The notes below the pieces were generated by a model that worked only from the letters and a program-made list of their open reading frames with translations, was not told where the DNA came from and made no database searches. The position numbers and the translations under genes are program-made. Positions 33,638 through 43,928 of a DNA stretch of 64,000 nt are shown one piece after another (the stretch's first letter is position 1; each line of letters starts with the position of its first letter). The DNA comes from Phanerochaete sordida (lineage: Eukaryota; Basidiomycota; Agaricomycetes; Polyporales; Phanerochaetaceae). The stretch spans positions 62,001 through 126,000 of the forward strand of contig BPQB01000048.1 in NCBI GenBank assembly GCA_019973155.2, in the 5' to 3' direction.

Positions 33638-34699
33638 ATGTCCTGCGACTCATTTGCACTATTTATCGACCAGCACCTCGACGAGGCAGCGGAGCACGAC
33701 TGCGATGCTGACAGCAACGTCGACCTTGGGCTGGAGGTTCCGCGGATAGGCGACGTGGGCTACCTCGAGGACGACCACTTCGTGCGGCTGCTCAACGTCC
33801 TGCGCCCTTCCAACCACATACTCAACCTGGCTGGCGTACCAGAGCGATACCAGCCGCTAGACATAGAGGATGAGCTCATTGAGAGGAGAACCATCTGCCC
33901 TGCCAACGCTGCAGGCGTAGACTCGAGTGTAACGACGCCGTCAGAGCGGGCTGAACCGTGAGTCGCCTTCCGCGCAATCCTACTACTGTGCACGCTGAAG
34001 TTCTCTCATACTTCAGGTCGCTATCCCACTTACAAGACCCCACCCGCCCCGCATCCTACACCGAACTCCTGCAGCCCAACGCCGCCGTCTCCTCCTACCT
34101 CGTGCAGCACTTCGGCGCCTGGCAGCGCTTCGCGCACACCCTCCAGCTCGGCCGGCGCGACCTCTTCTTCGTCTCCGGCGTCACCTACCCCGCCGCCGGC
34201 GCCGCGCCCACGCGCACATCCATCGCGCGCCCGCCACCGGCGTCATCCGCGTGCGCGCCGTCCCGCCGCCTCAGCCTCAGGCGCCCGCGCGCCCGTGACG
34301 TCACCGCGCCCGCGACGTCACACACCGCGAAGGACGTCAGCGTCATGCGCACGAAGGTCCTCCGCCGCTCGTCCGCCGGCACAGCCGCGCGCTTCCCCTG
34401 GGAGAAGCCCGACGCGCTCGACGCCGTGCTCGCGTACATCTTCGAGGTGCGCCGCGCCGCACACCTTCCATACCTCCCGCTCACCGCACACGTAGAACTC
34501 GACGGCGAGCATCGCCATCGCGAGCGACAGCACGCTCCCTGCGCTGCTCGCAGCCTCGCACAGCGCGCAGCACGGCGCTGCACCAGGTGCTCTCCTGAAG
34601 GCACTGCGCCCGCGCGTGTATGTGCACCCCTCCGGCGGTACGCCTCCCTTCTCCCTCGTGGCGCCCTTCTGCGGCGCCACAGCGCGAGACGCATGCTGA
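33638..34699 (+). CDS. Conserved hypothetical agaricomycete protein (three exons, 317 aa)
   Basis: Exons are 33638-33957, 34017-34446 and 34496-34699; introns of 59 bp (GTGAGT...TTCAG) and 49 bp (GTGCGC...CGTAG). The spliced length is divisible by three. The acidic N-terminus (MSCDSFALFIDQHLDEAAEH) leads to YLVQHFGAWQRFAHTL and RRDLFFVSGV, and a later block reads ALDAVLAYIFE|NSTASIAIASD. I recognise the overall pattern (an RF/RRxLFxVSG block, then AxLxYIFE and a xxAIAxD strand) as one seen in uncharacterised agaricomycete proteins, but no named domain. Reading past the second donor would give a false arginine-rich C-terminus. It is divergent from the sugar transporter and convergent with the next gene. 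Function unknown. Confidence 0.7.
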
Positions 34700-36897
34700 T
34701 GCGCCGCACAGCCGGGCAGCTCGCGCACGAGTGGGCCGCGCGGACGTTCTTCCGTGTCTAGGGCCGCGGCTGCGGAGCACGCGCCGCGCGCAGGGCGTGC
34801 AGCCGCGGCACGTCCAAGAACACGCACGCGCACGCCCACACACATCGCGGCCACGCCAATCGCGCATGCGAATCGAACATCTCGCGCACGCCAATCGCTC
34901 ACGCCAATCGAGCGGGCCGCGGGGCGAAGGCAATCGCACAGAGGCAATCGCGCATCGTGCATCGTGCGGATCGCCCAAGGATCGCCAGGGATCGACCAGC
35001 CTCGCGGGCTGCACGCCGCGGACCGCGCCAGCACCCCGGACGTGTGTCTTGCGCACACGCGGGCGTGCGTGCCCCGTCCGCGTCGGATGCAGGGGGCCTG
35101 CGCGGTGCGGGGGGCTGCCGCCGGCTGCGCGCCCGCGTGACCCCTCCTGCGGGCCCCTCGTGCGTCGGGCCTGTGATTTCGTCCCCGGCGGTTTGGCGTT
35201 TGGGTGAGGGTCTTGGCGTTCGGGGTGTCTCCCTGGTGTCGTCTGGTGCGCCGGCGTGTGTGGTGTGCCCCGCCGGGCACTTCCTCGGTGATTTCCTCGG
35301 TATTTTGTTGCGGTTTCTCCTCCACCTCTCGGCTACTTTCCTCGCTCGGTCTTCTCGTCGCCTCGGTGCCCGCGCAGGTGATTCTTCCGGCTGCCGTCGC
35401 CGGGTATCGCTTTCACTCCGTCATGTCTCGCGCTTTCCTCACGTCTATCACTGTTCGCATTGCTCTGTATCCCCTCTGTAGCCATAGCACCTCCGTACCA
35501 CTTGTATCACTATCTATACACTCGTGTCGCCGTACGCCTCGCTCGCCCGACGCCTGGCGAACCGCAAAATAGCCCACGCGCCACGCTAAGCCTCACAGAC
35601 CACATGTCCTCCCGGGCCGCGCAGCGGGCCCCCTGACCGCGCCAGCCCAGCCGCAGCGCGCGTCGTCCCGCCGCAGGCGAGCTGCCAAGTCGTGCAGCCA
35701 GCATACGAGCACAGCGAACGCCGCTCGAGCAGCCAGCTGTCCGACGCATGCATGCATGTCCACCGCTGGCGGGGCGTGCGCCGCCGCCGCCTGGAACGTC
35801 GGGCACGCCCCGCACGGCCGCATCCACGCTCATGCCCGCCTCACCCGGCACACCCCACGAGCAGCCCGCGACACGCCCAACGTCAACGTCGCCCGCCACA
35901 TGCCCAACGTCGCGCACCGCCGCTCCCCCGCACGGCGCGTGCGGGGTCGTGCGGGGTAAGCGACGGGCTTCGGGCGCCACGATGCTGATGCGCGCGGCGG
36001 GGTCACGGATGACGTAATCCCCGCGCTTTGGGCGGGCGCGGGTGCAGTCTGCAGAGCAGGGGCAAAGCGCGGGTGCACGGGCCACCGTGGGAGGGGGCTG
36101 TCAAAGCGTCGTCGCCAGCGACAAGCTCCGCGGGCGTGCCGTCGTCGCTGAGGTGAGCGACGACGAGTGGCATTTACTTGGCGTTCACGCGGGCACACAG
36201 GGAGTTCGAGGAGTTATGCATGTTTGAGAAAACAGGCCATTCCCTAATGTACAACTATAGCAGCGAGCAGGAGCATTTCGTGAAGCAGTCTGGGGACGCA
36301 GAGACGATAATGGAGACAACACAAACAACGAGCAAAAGAAGAATGTACGTGCGAGACCGCGCCGTGTCCGTGTAGAGGTCGAGCACATCCGCGGTTAGGG
36401 ATGGAGATGATGCGTGGCATGTATGGGAATGCGTATGATAGTGTACGAAAAACAGAGCACAACAGCAGGTTGGTGGTACAGGCGGTGCGTGGGCCAGGGC
36501 GAGGCCGTCGAGGTCGATGGCGATGGCCTGGGCGGTCGAGGGCGAAGGCGGTGTCGAATGGTGATGGCGGTTGTCGTGGAGAGGTCGGAGTCGAAGAGAG
36601 TGCGGGGGATACGTGCCGGCCTTGACGTCTTGCTGGGTCCCTCAGCGGCCTGCGTTTTGTCGGCGTATGCGCCGCCGGAGCTGTCGTATGGTGTCGCCAG
36701 AGCAAGAAAAGGTGTAGAATACAAACGAATAAACATAGCGCATTGCCCGGGATCGTCGACGGTGTTGGCGGAGGAAGGGTGGGAGAAGAAGGGTCAGATC
36801 AAAGGGGACGGGTGCAGAGCGAATACCGAGCTGTCGAGACTGGTCTTCTTCCATGGCGGAGGCTGAGTCTTCAGGATGTCGGATGTCGGAAAGGCGT
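34700..36897. other. Convergent gap, GC-rich, with short repeats (2.2 kb)
   Basis: No supported gene. It lies between two 3' ends. It contains a cluster of CCAATCGC-like repeats (34852-34960) and several stretches of CG-rich simple sequence. Many long frames overlap on both strands, as expected from composition. Confidence 0.4.
34852..34960. repeat. Cluster of CAATCGC short direct repeats
   Basis: The heptamer CAATCGC or CAATCG recurs at least five times in about 110 bp, often as ACGCCAATCGC, with GAATCGAAC and GCATCGTGC variants between. Spacing is irregular, so it is a loose cluster rather than a tandem array. Confidence 0.6.
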
Positions 36898-37646
36898 CTA
36901 GTCGAAGTCGACCATCTCGATGGCGCCGCATTGCTCGCAGTGAGCCCACATCGTCCTTTGGCCGTTCGGTCCCGACGCGCATGCCATGCGAAGTTTTGGA
37001 ATCTGCGAGCAGTTTTGGCTGCGACGAAGAACGACGTGAGCATGGATAGGACTTGCGCATACATGCAGCGAAAGCGAGCCTTCCTCCAGCGGCGGCTCGC
37101 ACGAACGGAAGGACAACCTACCCGTGGTGAGTGAACGCTGTGCGCCTGGGCTGGATGAGACCGACGGGCTGCTTAGGGCTGTCAGTCATAGGGGAGTCGA
37201 AGTATGCGGGGGAGTTGGCGGCGGCGTCTTGTTCAACGGAGGGGTAGAGGACGAAGTCTGGGTAATACGCTGTGAGCACGGACGGGTCAACCCCCAAGGC
37301 TGCTGGACGGGGCAGGAGCGGCACTCACGAGAGCTGGTCGGCGAGTTCTGTAATGAGCTGTTCTCGGAGAAGGTGCTGGCGTTCGAGTTGAGGCGCGAGT
37401 GGAACGGGCGCTCGGGCGCGAAGGTGAGGGGCGTGAGGAGCCCCGCGTCCGACGACGCGTCGGACATGGCGACGTCGGCGTCGCCCTCGGATGTGGGGAA
37501 CGCGAAGAGATTAGGGCGCTTCGCGTTCTGCGCGGACGGGGACAAGCGGACGGTTAGCCCCGCGCGTCTGGTATACCTCCGGGTGGGCTCACCGAGTACG
37601 CGACCTCGTCCTCGAACTCGACGGAGAGTTTGCGCTTCATGGACAT
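36898..37646 (-). CDS. Small conserved protein with C-terminal CxxC motif (173 aa)
   Basis: Four exons: 37646-37593, 37527-37329, 37269-37122 and 37018-36898, with introns of 65, 59 and 103 bp; the total length is divisible by three. The N-terminus MSMKRKLSVEFEDEVAYS is basic then acidic, the middle is Ser/Pro-rich (TSEGDADVAMSDASSDAG), and exons 3/4 join as HHGQNCSQIPKLRMACASG, then MWAHCEQCGAIEMVDFD and the stop. The cysteines of NCSQ, ACAS and CEQC could form a small metal site. The well-ordered C-terminus against a disordered N-terminus suggests a conserved C-terminal module of fungal hypothetical proteins. Acceptors of introns 2 and 3 were chosen to keep the frame; alternatives break the conserved-looking tail. 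Function unknown; it may be nuclear. Confidence 0.68.
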
Positions 37647-38482
37647 TTTGAGGTGAGGGGGCGGCGGTGCAGATAGACAGAGGGGCTGGGCGGGCAGTGG
37701 GAGTGCGACGTGAGGGTCGGGAGGAGAGATGAGAGAGGGGTCAGAAGGGTGGGAGAGAGACCTTTTATGACGGGCCTATTTTGATTTATTGATTTTCTCA
37801 GAAACCCGACGGGACTTGCTTACCTAAGCCTGTGAACCTCGGGCGGCGCGCCTCGGCAGGCCCAGCGCGCGGCGGCGATTGGCTGCTGGCGGGCTGACCC
37901 TGGAAATTGAGGGTGCGCCGGAGTTCGAAGTAGGGTTTGCGGGTGATGGGGCGAAATACAAATGGTCACTACGGTCACGCCGCGTCTTGCCGCGGATTCC
38001 GACGTCGGTCACAGTACGTTCGAGGTAACGTCGGCCTTCGTCTCGATGCCAGTCCGTCTTCGTCCCTATAGAACCCGTCGCACGCCGGCCGAGGCCAGAG
38101 GCTTTAGAGGGCCCCCGCGCAGCCGTCCCCACGGCCGTATCCTCCTCCCAGCGACCCCAGCGACACCGCTTCGCAGGGCAGCCACCCGGCGCTCGCTGTG
38201 GGAACCTGCCAGCGCCGCCGCTGCTCAGCGGCTCGTCCGCATTCAGAACAAGTGGCGGCCATCATCGCGTGCTCGGGGCTGTACCTGATGTTGTCCCCGC
38301 TGCCACCGACCCACGGGGCCTCCGGGGCGTCGTCGGGAACACCCAGCATTCTGCCTCTGCAGCTTCGCTGTGGTGCCTTCTTGATAGGCCGAGTCTCGAA
38401 GGTAAAGGGTCCGGGTTAGACTCGAAGACTCAGTACGTCAATACGTCAACCCCAATGCAGAAGGACCAACTGACTATTTGAC

Positions 38483-38526
38483 CTGCATAGGCTGCATAGG
38501 CTGCATAGGCTGCATAGGCTGCATAG
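38483..38526. repeat. Tandem repeat, five copies of CTGCATAGG
   Basis: The 9 bp unit CTGCATAGG is repeated four times exactly plus a partial fifth copy. A perfect minisatellite-like array, not in a coding sequence. Confidence 0.95.
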
Positions 38527-39362
38527 CGCAGCTGCGGTGACGTCCCAGCCCACACCACGGCCAGTGGCTCAGTCGCCTGGGCCCACCACCCACGGGCCTG
38601 CTGCAGCCCGCGCGGGCAGCGGTATGACGCTGCCAGCGCGCCCGAATCACTGCGATTGCCATACTGGGCAGCGTGCGCCGCCACGTGCCCGACACTGCGT
38701 CCGCACCGCTGTCGCACAGCCGGCGGGCGAACAAACGCAATGCACGGGAAGGGCGGACTTCCCGCCTCCGCCACTGGCCGGAGGGCGCTGGCGCTCGGGG
38801 GGCAGCGCGAGCGATGCCGGGCGTGGAACCGGCCGCGCGCGCGTCGACGCGCCGACGCCTCGAGCTCGTCTGCTGTGTCGCTCACCGCCGTAGCCAGGTG
38901 CGCTCTGCTTCAGCTGGCTCTGTCCAGATGGGCTGATAGCCTGATGTCAGCTAGTATCCAGCTATCATCAAGCATGTCCTCCAATCCAGCTGCCCCTCGT
39001 CTCGTTGTTACTGTGTGCCGCGCCGCTCCAGGATATTCCCCATCGTACGCTGAACCTTTTGGCGTCCGAGCACGCTCCCCTGTCTGGTCACCGCGCGTGT
39101 ACGACTAGGCTGGTTGAGATCCTCATGACCCTCTCTACATGACAGCCAGCCGTGCGCCCCGCAGGACACCGGCAGAGCTCATTCGGCGACTCATATGAGC
39201 TTTCGTGGGTCTCTGTCTTGTTCTACAACGTTGTTGCTGATGAGCTCGCACGCCCATGAAGCTCGTGTTCGAATGCAGATAAATCGGTCGGCCTACGGTC
39301 GCGCCATCTATCGCCGCCTACGACTCCGTCCAGCGTCGTCGTGAGCGCAAGGGTCTCCGCGT

Positions 39363-39412
39363 TGCGGGGTCCCCAGCGCTCACTCCAAGTCTCCGGGGTC
39401 CCGCGCTTGCTG
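39363..39412 (+). promoter_or_regulatory. Paired GGGGTCC upstream element (copy 4)
   Basis: In gene sense it reads GCGGGGTCCCCAGCGCTCAC, then TCCAAGTCTCCGGGGTCCCG. It is about 239 bp upstream of the ATG of the F-box pseudogene at 39647 and has the same orientation relative to its gene as copies 1-3. Confidence 0.55.
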
Positions 39413-39646
39413 GCGTTTGGCCAGTGGTCACTGGTCGTGGTCGCAGTGGCGCTTTGGCCACTACGTTCGTCGTCGTTAGATATTTCCGGGAGCCCCACTC
39501 GCATCTCAGGAAGCAGAGCTGGATGTGGTAAGCTACAATCTTTCTCGGTCATGAAGAGAAGCTCAATGGGCCCAGCAGCAGCTCGCGCCGTTAGCCCCTC
39601 TGCGCCAACTCTGCGCCTCTCGCTAGCCCTCCTCGGCTCAGCGCAA

Positions 39647-40115
39647 ATGACGGCCGCCCTGCCGATAGAACTGATTGATCTGGTTATAGACGAGCTGCAA
39701 GATGATGTATGCCCCTTCCGCCGCTGCTTCTTGGTCGCAAGTCCTGGCTGCCGCACACCTCCGTACACATGTTCAGGTCGCTCAAGGTGCACTGCATGGT
39801 GGATACCTATGAGCAGCCGGATCTCCGGCAAGCCCCTTGCAACGAGTTTTGTGCGCTCATCGCAACGCCTGCGCGGGTGCCAGCGCACGTACAAAATTTC
39901 GATATTACAATCTAGCCTTCGACCGTGGCAGGACTGGCCACCATCGCCGTTGAGCTGACCCTTCTACGTTCGCTGGCTACGAATGACACGACGTCGGGCG
40001 TCGCAGCACCCACGGAGGCCTCATCGTGCTCCGCTTGACAAATCGAGGGTCTGTGGATCGTTGACGCACGCGCGGACGTTATCGCGTACTTCCTCGATCT
40101 TTTCGCCTCTCTATG
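39647..40115 (+). pseudogene. Decayed F-box-like gene
   Basis: It opens with an intact F-box start (LPIELIDLVIDELQDD) but then carries several lesions. A one-base deletion after 39736 turns the expected CKSWLPH into another frame; the SWLPHTSVHMFRSLKV part continues in the second frame. A TAG at 39913-39915 replaces the cysteine of the paralogues' ITICPSTVA. Later matches continue at DARADVIAYFLDLFASL near 40070-40115, after which similarity ends, so the C-terminal exon is missing. The closest intact relatives are at 12952-14135 and 26879-28054. The promoter-type element is still present upstream, so decay of the reading frame is probably recent. Confidence 0.82.
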
Positions 40116-40203
40116 TGTAAATAAGCCTCGTTGTATTGCAATACACTCATTCTGCGAGCCCCATATCTTAGAAACTGCAGACAGAGTCGTGCATCCTTTG
40201 ATC

Positions 40204-41910
40204 TCACATCCAATAGCCTTGCCTACGACGTTGATCGTACCAGTCCTCTTCGTCGGCTTCTTCTCGCCGCCTTTCATCATCCTCCATCTCCTGATATACC
40301 ATCGTCATGTAACTCTGATAGGCCTCTATACTCCCTGGCCAAACGACAACGTCATGCAAGCAATAACAACGGTCCGAGGACTGTGACGCGTTAGGGAAGT
40401 ACCTGATGAAGAGGGCACAGACCTGGGACTCTGCCTCCGACGGCATGTCGTCCGTCTTCACAGTCAAGCAGGCCAAGCGCGAGGACGGAGCATCTGGATA
40501 GGGATCGGTGAAGCTCCAGCCTGCAGGAATCGGCGCACAATACACGGCTACGTCCTCGAGGCGCGGGCATCGTGCCACAAGGTGCGCGAGGTCCTCGAGC
40601 GGCATGCTATGCTCCGGCAGCAACTGTTGGTCGCGGTTCGACACGTCAAGCATCTCCAGCCGCGGCAATGCCGTAGCAAGCTCTTCGCAGAATGGTGTAG
40701 ACGTCTTGAGGGGAAGGTTGTGGAGCATGAAGCGCTCAATCGAACGGACTTGGAGCAAGGGACGGAGAGAGGAGACAGACAAGGGTTCGCCGTCCCACGG
40801 CCAGGCTGTCTTCGAGTCGTCAGAGACAGTGCAGTCCTTCAAAAGGCGGAACTGTCCCAGCGCGTGGAATAGTGGAGGGAGAGTAGCCGTCCGGTGTCCT
40901 TTGGACAGGTGAAACGAGAGGGATATGAACTGCAGAGGAGCAGCGGATAGAGCGCAAAGGAACGCCGCCCATTCTGATGGATATGTATGCTCGACGAATT
41001 TTATCGTGAGCCGTGAAAGGGAAAGAAATCTGCCGATGTTAGGACAGTCCCAGAGGCGGATGTTAGAAGGTGAGATGGCGAGTTCGATGTCGTTGAAGGG
41101 GTCAGCGCGGGAGAGATGCACAATGAGATCGAGGGGGAGAGGATGCTTCGTCCCGGTCAGCTGTCGGAGATTTCTGAGATGACGGAGCGGCAAGAACATC
41201 TCGAAGTACCGTGTCTCCGTACTCTCGAAATATGGGCCATCTGCGTAGACGAGCACCACCTCGGTAAGACAGGGCACGACTTGCGGTAGCGCTCTGAGGA
41301 TGCGTTCGGACGTGCTGTCCAGGCGGGACAAGTGGATCGTCAGAGACTCCAGTGTCTCGCAACGGAGTGTCCAGATATGATGTGGGCGGCGGCCGCTCAC
41401 GGAGACAAATAGCGAGCGGAGTTGTGGAAATACCGGGCGCGGGCAGGACTTGCGGATGATGTTTAGGGCCTGTTCTTCCTCTGCGTCGCTGAATTTGTCC
41501 GCGTCGAATTCGGCGCATTCATTTTCGCAGAGTTCTCGGACTCGTCGCGCGTGGTGCTGAAACCGTGCCCATTCCGCATCGACTGGGGGTCGTGTGATGA
41601 ACTGCCATGGAAGGAGGTCAAGGGGGCAATGACAATCCAATGCGGGACTACGCACCATTTTTACGGGCCTGGTCTGTGTTAGAGTAACGGTTGAGCTCGG
41701 GAGACAAGAGAGAAGAGGCCGGATGTTGGGCAGTGATCGCCAGAGCCGGTCCATGCCCGGCTCATAAAACACATGGCTCACGAGCGAGAAATGGAGTAGA
41801 TGCTTTCTATGTCCTCGTAAGTCCCCTTGCCAGTAATTATTGCCATCGTCAAGATCGACGTATTCAGCAATATCTTGCACAATCTCTGCTACCGTCCAAC
41901 AACGATGCAT
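40204..41910 (-). CDS. F-box protein with LRR-like body (568 aa)
   Basis: A single open frame from ATG at 41910. The N-terminus MHRCWTVAEIVQDIAEYV followed by HFSLVSHVFYEPGMDRLW is the F-box type common in agaricomycetes (residues about 3-65). The body has regularly spaced leucine segments (LESLTIHLSRL, LPLRHLRNLRQL, LSRLTIKF), consistent with a solenoid for substrate binding. The C-terminus is acidic and Glu/Arg-rich (EMEDDERRREEADEED). An in-frame intron near the C-terminus cannot be ruled out. F-box proteins bind Skp1 in SCF E3 ligases; that role is inferred. It belongs to a different subfamily from the 370-residue two-exon genes, being longer and without the phase-1 intron. Divergent from the next gene. 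Confidence 0.82.
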   Translation of the reverse strand: MHRCWTVAEIVQDIAEYVDLDDGNNYWQGDLRGHRKHLLHFSLVSHVFYEPGMDRLWRSLPNIRPLLSCLPSSTVTLTQTRPVKMVRSPALDCHCPLDLLPWQFITRPPVDAEWARFQHHARRVRELCENECAEFDADKFSDAEEEQALNIIRKSCPRPVFPQLRSLFVSVSGRRPHHIWTLRCETLESLTIHLSRLDSTSERILRALPQVVPCLTEVVLVYADGPYFESTETRYFEMFLPLRHLRNLRQLTGTKHPLPLDLIVHLSRADPFNDIELAISPSNIRLWDCPNIGRFLSLSRLTIKFVEHTYPSEWAAFLCALSAAPLQFISLSFHLSKGHRTATLPPLFHALGQFRLLKDCTVSDDSKTAWPWDGEPLSVSSLRPLLQVRSIERFMLHNLPLKTSTPFCEELATALPRLEMLDVSNRDQQLLPEHSMPLEDLAHLVARCPRLEDVAVYCAPIPAGWSFTDPYPDAPSSRLACLTVKTDDMPSEAESQVCALFIRYFPNASQSSDRCYCLHDVVVWPGSIEAYQSYMTMVYQEMEDDERRREEADEEDWYDQRRRQGYWM

Positions 41911-42447
41911 CTTTACGAAGACTCTGTGAAGAAGTTATATAGCTGCCAGAGATTCAATACCGGCAGATCGGCTCTCACCAGGCTACGATCACTTTGAATT
42001 CTGTGCTGTTATAGCCTCGGGCTCTGGGCACTGTCCGCGCAGAGTGGGGGGAAGGGGGTTTGGAGTCTTTCCAGCGATGTTTGAGATTTGGACGCCAATA
42101 GAGGGCGCGAGAGCCTTCGTATAACACTTGTATGAGGTGTCTCTGGATAGCATACAAGATCGCTCAGACGAAAGGACGTTGTTGACACGCTGGTCCCGGA
42201 TACCGGGATAGAGTGCGACAGGAGTGCGATACCAAATGGCGACGCCTGCAGAAGGCGTAATTGCCAGACGGACACCTGACACTCACCAGCCGGGACCCGG
42301 TAAACCTACTTCCGCCGTTGCCGTATCTCTGGGAGGTCGACTGCTGATTCGAAGTCGAGCTGTGCTCGATGTGTATATTCGGCCAGAGCCGCCCAAGCTC
42401 CGCTTCCGCCAATTCTAGGCGCCCCAGGTTCGACTCTCTCCTCCACC
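41911..42447. promoter_or_regulatory. Divergent promoter region of two F-box genes
   Basis: A 537 bp gap between start codons facing away from each other. No coding sequence. The last 30 bp before 42448 (CCCCAGGTTCGACTCTCTCC) also occurs just upstream of the paralogue starting at 26643, so the duplicated block includes the 5' leader. Confidence 0.45.
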
Positions 42448-43608
42448 ATGGGAGCTCTTCAGCTAGAGCTCACTGAGCTCATCATGGACGAGGTTCAATC
42501 AGACTATCACAACCTCCGCAGCTGTTCTCTTGTGTGCAAATCATGGGTCCCGCGGTCCTCAAAGCACCTTTTTCGTTCCATCAAAGTCCCCGACCCGTAC
42601 TACTACAGGCACGCCGCGGTGCTCCTCTTTTGCGACAGCGTGCTGTCGTCCGAACGCATGGCCACAAGCACAGAGGTCCTCGAGGTCACTATCGAACCTT
42701 CCACCGTCGCGAAAGTCGCGCTCCTCTTCCAGCACCTGCCGGTCCTGCAGTCGCTCACCGTTTCCGCCACGCCGGAGCTGGAACGCCGCGACTACCCACC
42801 CGCGCCACCGTCCGTGAAGCGGCATATCGAACATTTGACGGTACGGGCGTTGCCTATGGACATCGTCGCTTACTTCCTCGGCATCTTCACGTCCGCTAGT
42901 TCGCTCGACATAAACTACTGCACTGGGGAAGCAGGCCCTGTGCCACGCACTTACCGCGTCAAGCGCCTCACGATCTCAGACGTCGACGGCCCTGCGCTGT
43001 GCGCAGTGAGCAGGCTCGTCGAGCCGTCCGCCCTGGAGAGGATCCCTTTTGAATTCCCATGGCAATATCCTCCGCCATCCGCGGAGGACGTCAACCATTT
43101 TTTCCACGTCCTGAGTGCACATATTCGCGAGCTGGAGTACCGCATGGATTCGTTCTCCAAGGTGCCCCTGCTAGGTACGTGCCATACCAGCCACTCGAAG
43201 ACTGGTTCTAACCTAGTGCTCCTCACAGGCCATCCCGCGCTCCATGCGTGCCCCGTCCTTGAGTCGTTCATCTTCACCGCACCTGGCGAGACTCGTCTCA
43301 ACCCTGCCTCTTGGCGCACAATTCTCGGCCCTTTATCGTCTCTGCCTCCCGACGTTCGAGAAGTACGCTTCTGTACGATCTGCGGGGTTCCTCTGGAGAC
43401 CCAGGACGCTCGCGACGTCACGGTTCTGCGTACGCTCGACTGGCCCGCAGTTGGCCGCGCGCTGCAACATCTCAATGCACTCCAACGTCTGCAGATCCGA
43501 GGCTTGCGACTTCCTCTTCGATTCGATAGACCTTGCGGAAGAGCGCGACGTCCAGGCAGAAGTCCTGGAAAAGCTGCCAGGGCACCTCAGAAGCAAGACT
43601 GTTTTTAA
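42448..43608 (+). CDS. F-box-like protein with late frameshift (368 aa as encoded)
   Basis: Exons are 42448-43174 and 43229-43608; the 54 bp intron (GTACGT...CACAG, phase 1) is in frame. The protein begins MGALQLELTELIMDEV, then CSLVCKSWVPRSSKHLFRSI. Compared with its sister at 25492-26643, one extra base lies near 43495-43498 (CAGATCCGAGGC against CAGATCGAGGC). After LQRLQI the frame therefore leaves the conserved path: the original tail (EACDFLFDSIDLAEERDVQ, ending KTVFK at 43612) is still present in another frame but is replaced by an Arg-rich tail ending QKQDCF. Everything up to about residue 332 is intact, so a product could be made; an assembly error is also possible. Confidence 0.68.
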   Translation: MGALQLELTELIMDEVQSDYHNLRSCSLVCKSWVPRSSKHLFRSIKVPDPYYYRHAAVLLFCDSVLSSERMATSTEVLEVTIEPSTVAKVALLFQHLPVLQSLTVSATPELERRDYPPAPPSVKRHIEHLTVRALPMDIVAYFLGIFTSASSLDINYCTGEAGPVPRTYRVKRLTISDVDGPALCAVSRLVEPSALERIPFEFPWQYPPPSAEDVNHFFHVLSAHIRELEYRMDSFSKVPLLGTCHTSHSKTGSNLVLLTGHPALHACPVLESFIFTAPGETRLNPASWRTILGPLSSLPPDVREVRFCTICGVPLETQDARDVTVLRTLDWPAVGRALQHLNALQRLQIRGLRLPLRFDRPCGRARRPGRSPGKAARAPQKQDCF

Positions 43609-43612
43609 GTAG

Positions 43613-43928
43613 CTTCCCTCGTACACGGCAGCGATATTCCACATCATGCTTGTATGCCACTTCTCGCTTAGATTCAGTTCACCTATACGAGACACAATTT
43701 CTTGCAGCTCACTTCCAAGGTCTGCGTGTGTGCATTGGGCTTCCTGCGCCGCCGCTCGCGAGTCGCGATGCGCCGTCCGAGCGGATGTGAACAAGATACG
43801 CATACCGAGCCTAGTCGTCGCGCTCTGTTATAGCCACTCTCCTGGCATGGCAGCGGTGGTATATACACCGGAGAAAACATCGCGTGCCGCAAGGCTGATA
43901 CAACTCTGTATTGGGAGTCGCCACCGAT
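43613..43928. other. Convergent intergenic region
   Basis: About 316 bp between two 3' ends; no coding signal seen. Confidence 0.35.

Larger units (their letters stand above)
37647..39646. other. Intergenic region (2 kb)
   Basis: No supported gene. It holds the 9 bp tandem repeat at 38483-38526 and the upstream element at 39363-39412. The first 150 bp upstream of 37646 includes ATAAAAGG (minus strand, near 37760-37770), a possible TATA-like site for the CxxC gene. Confidence 0.4.
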
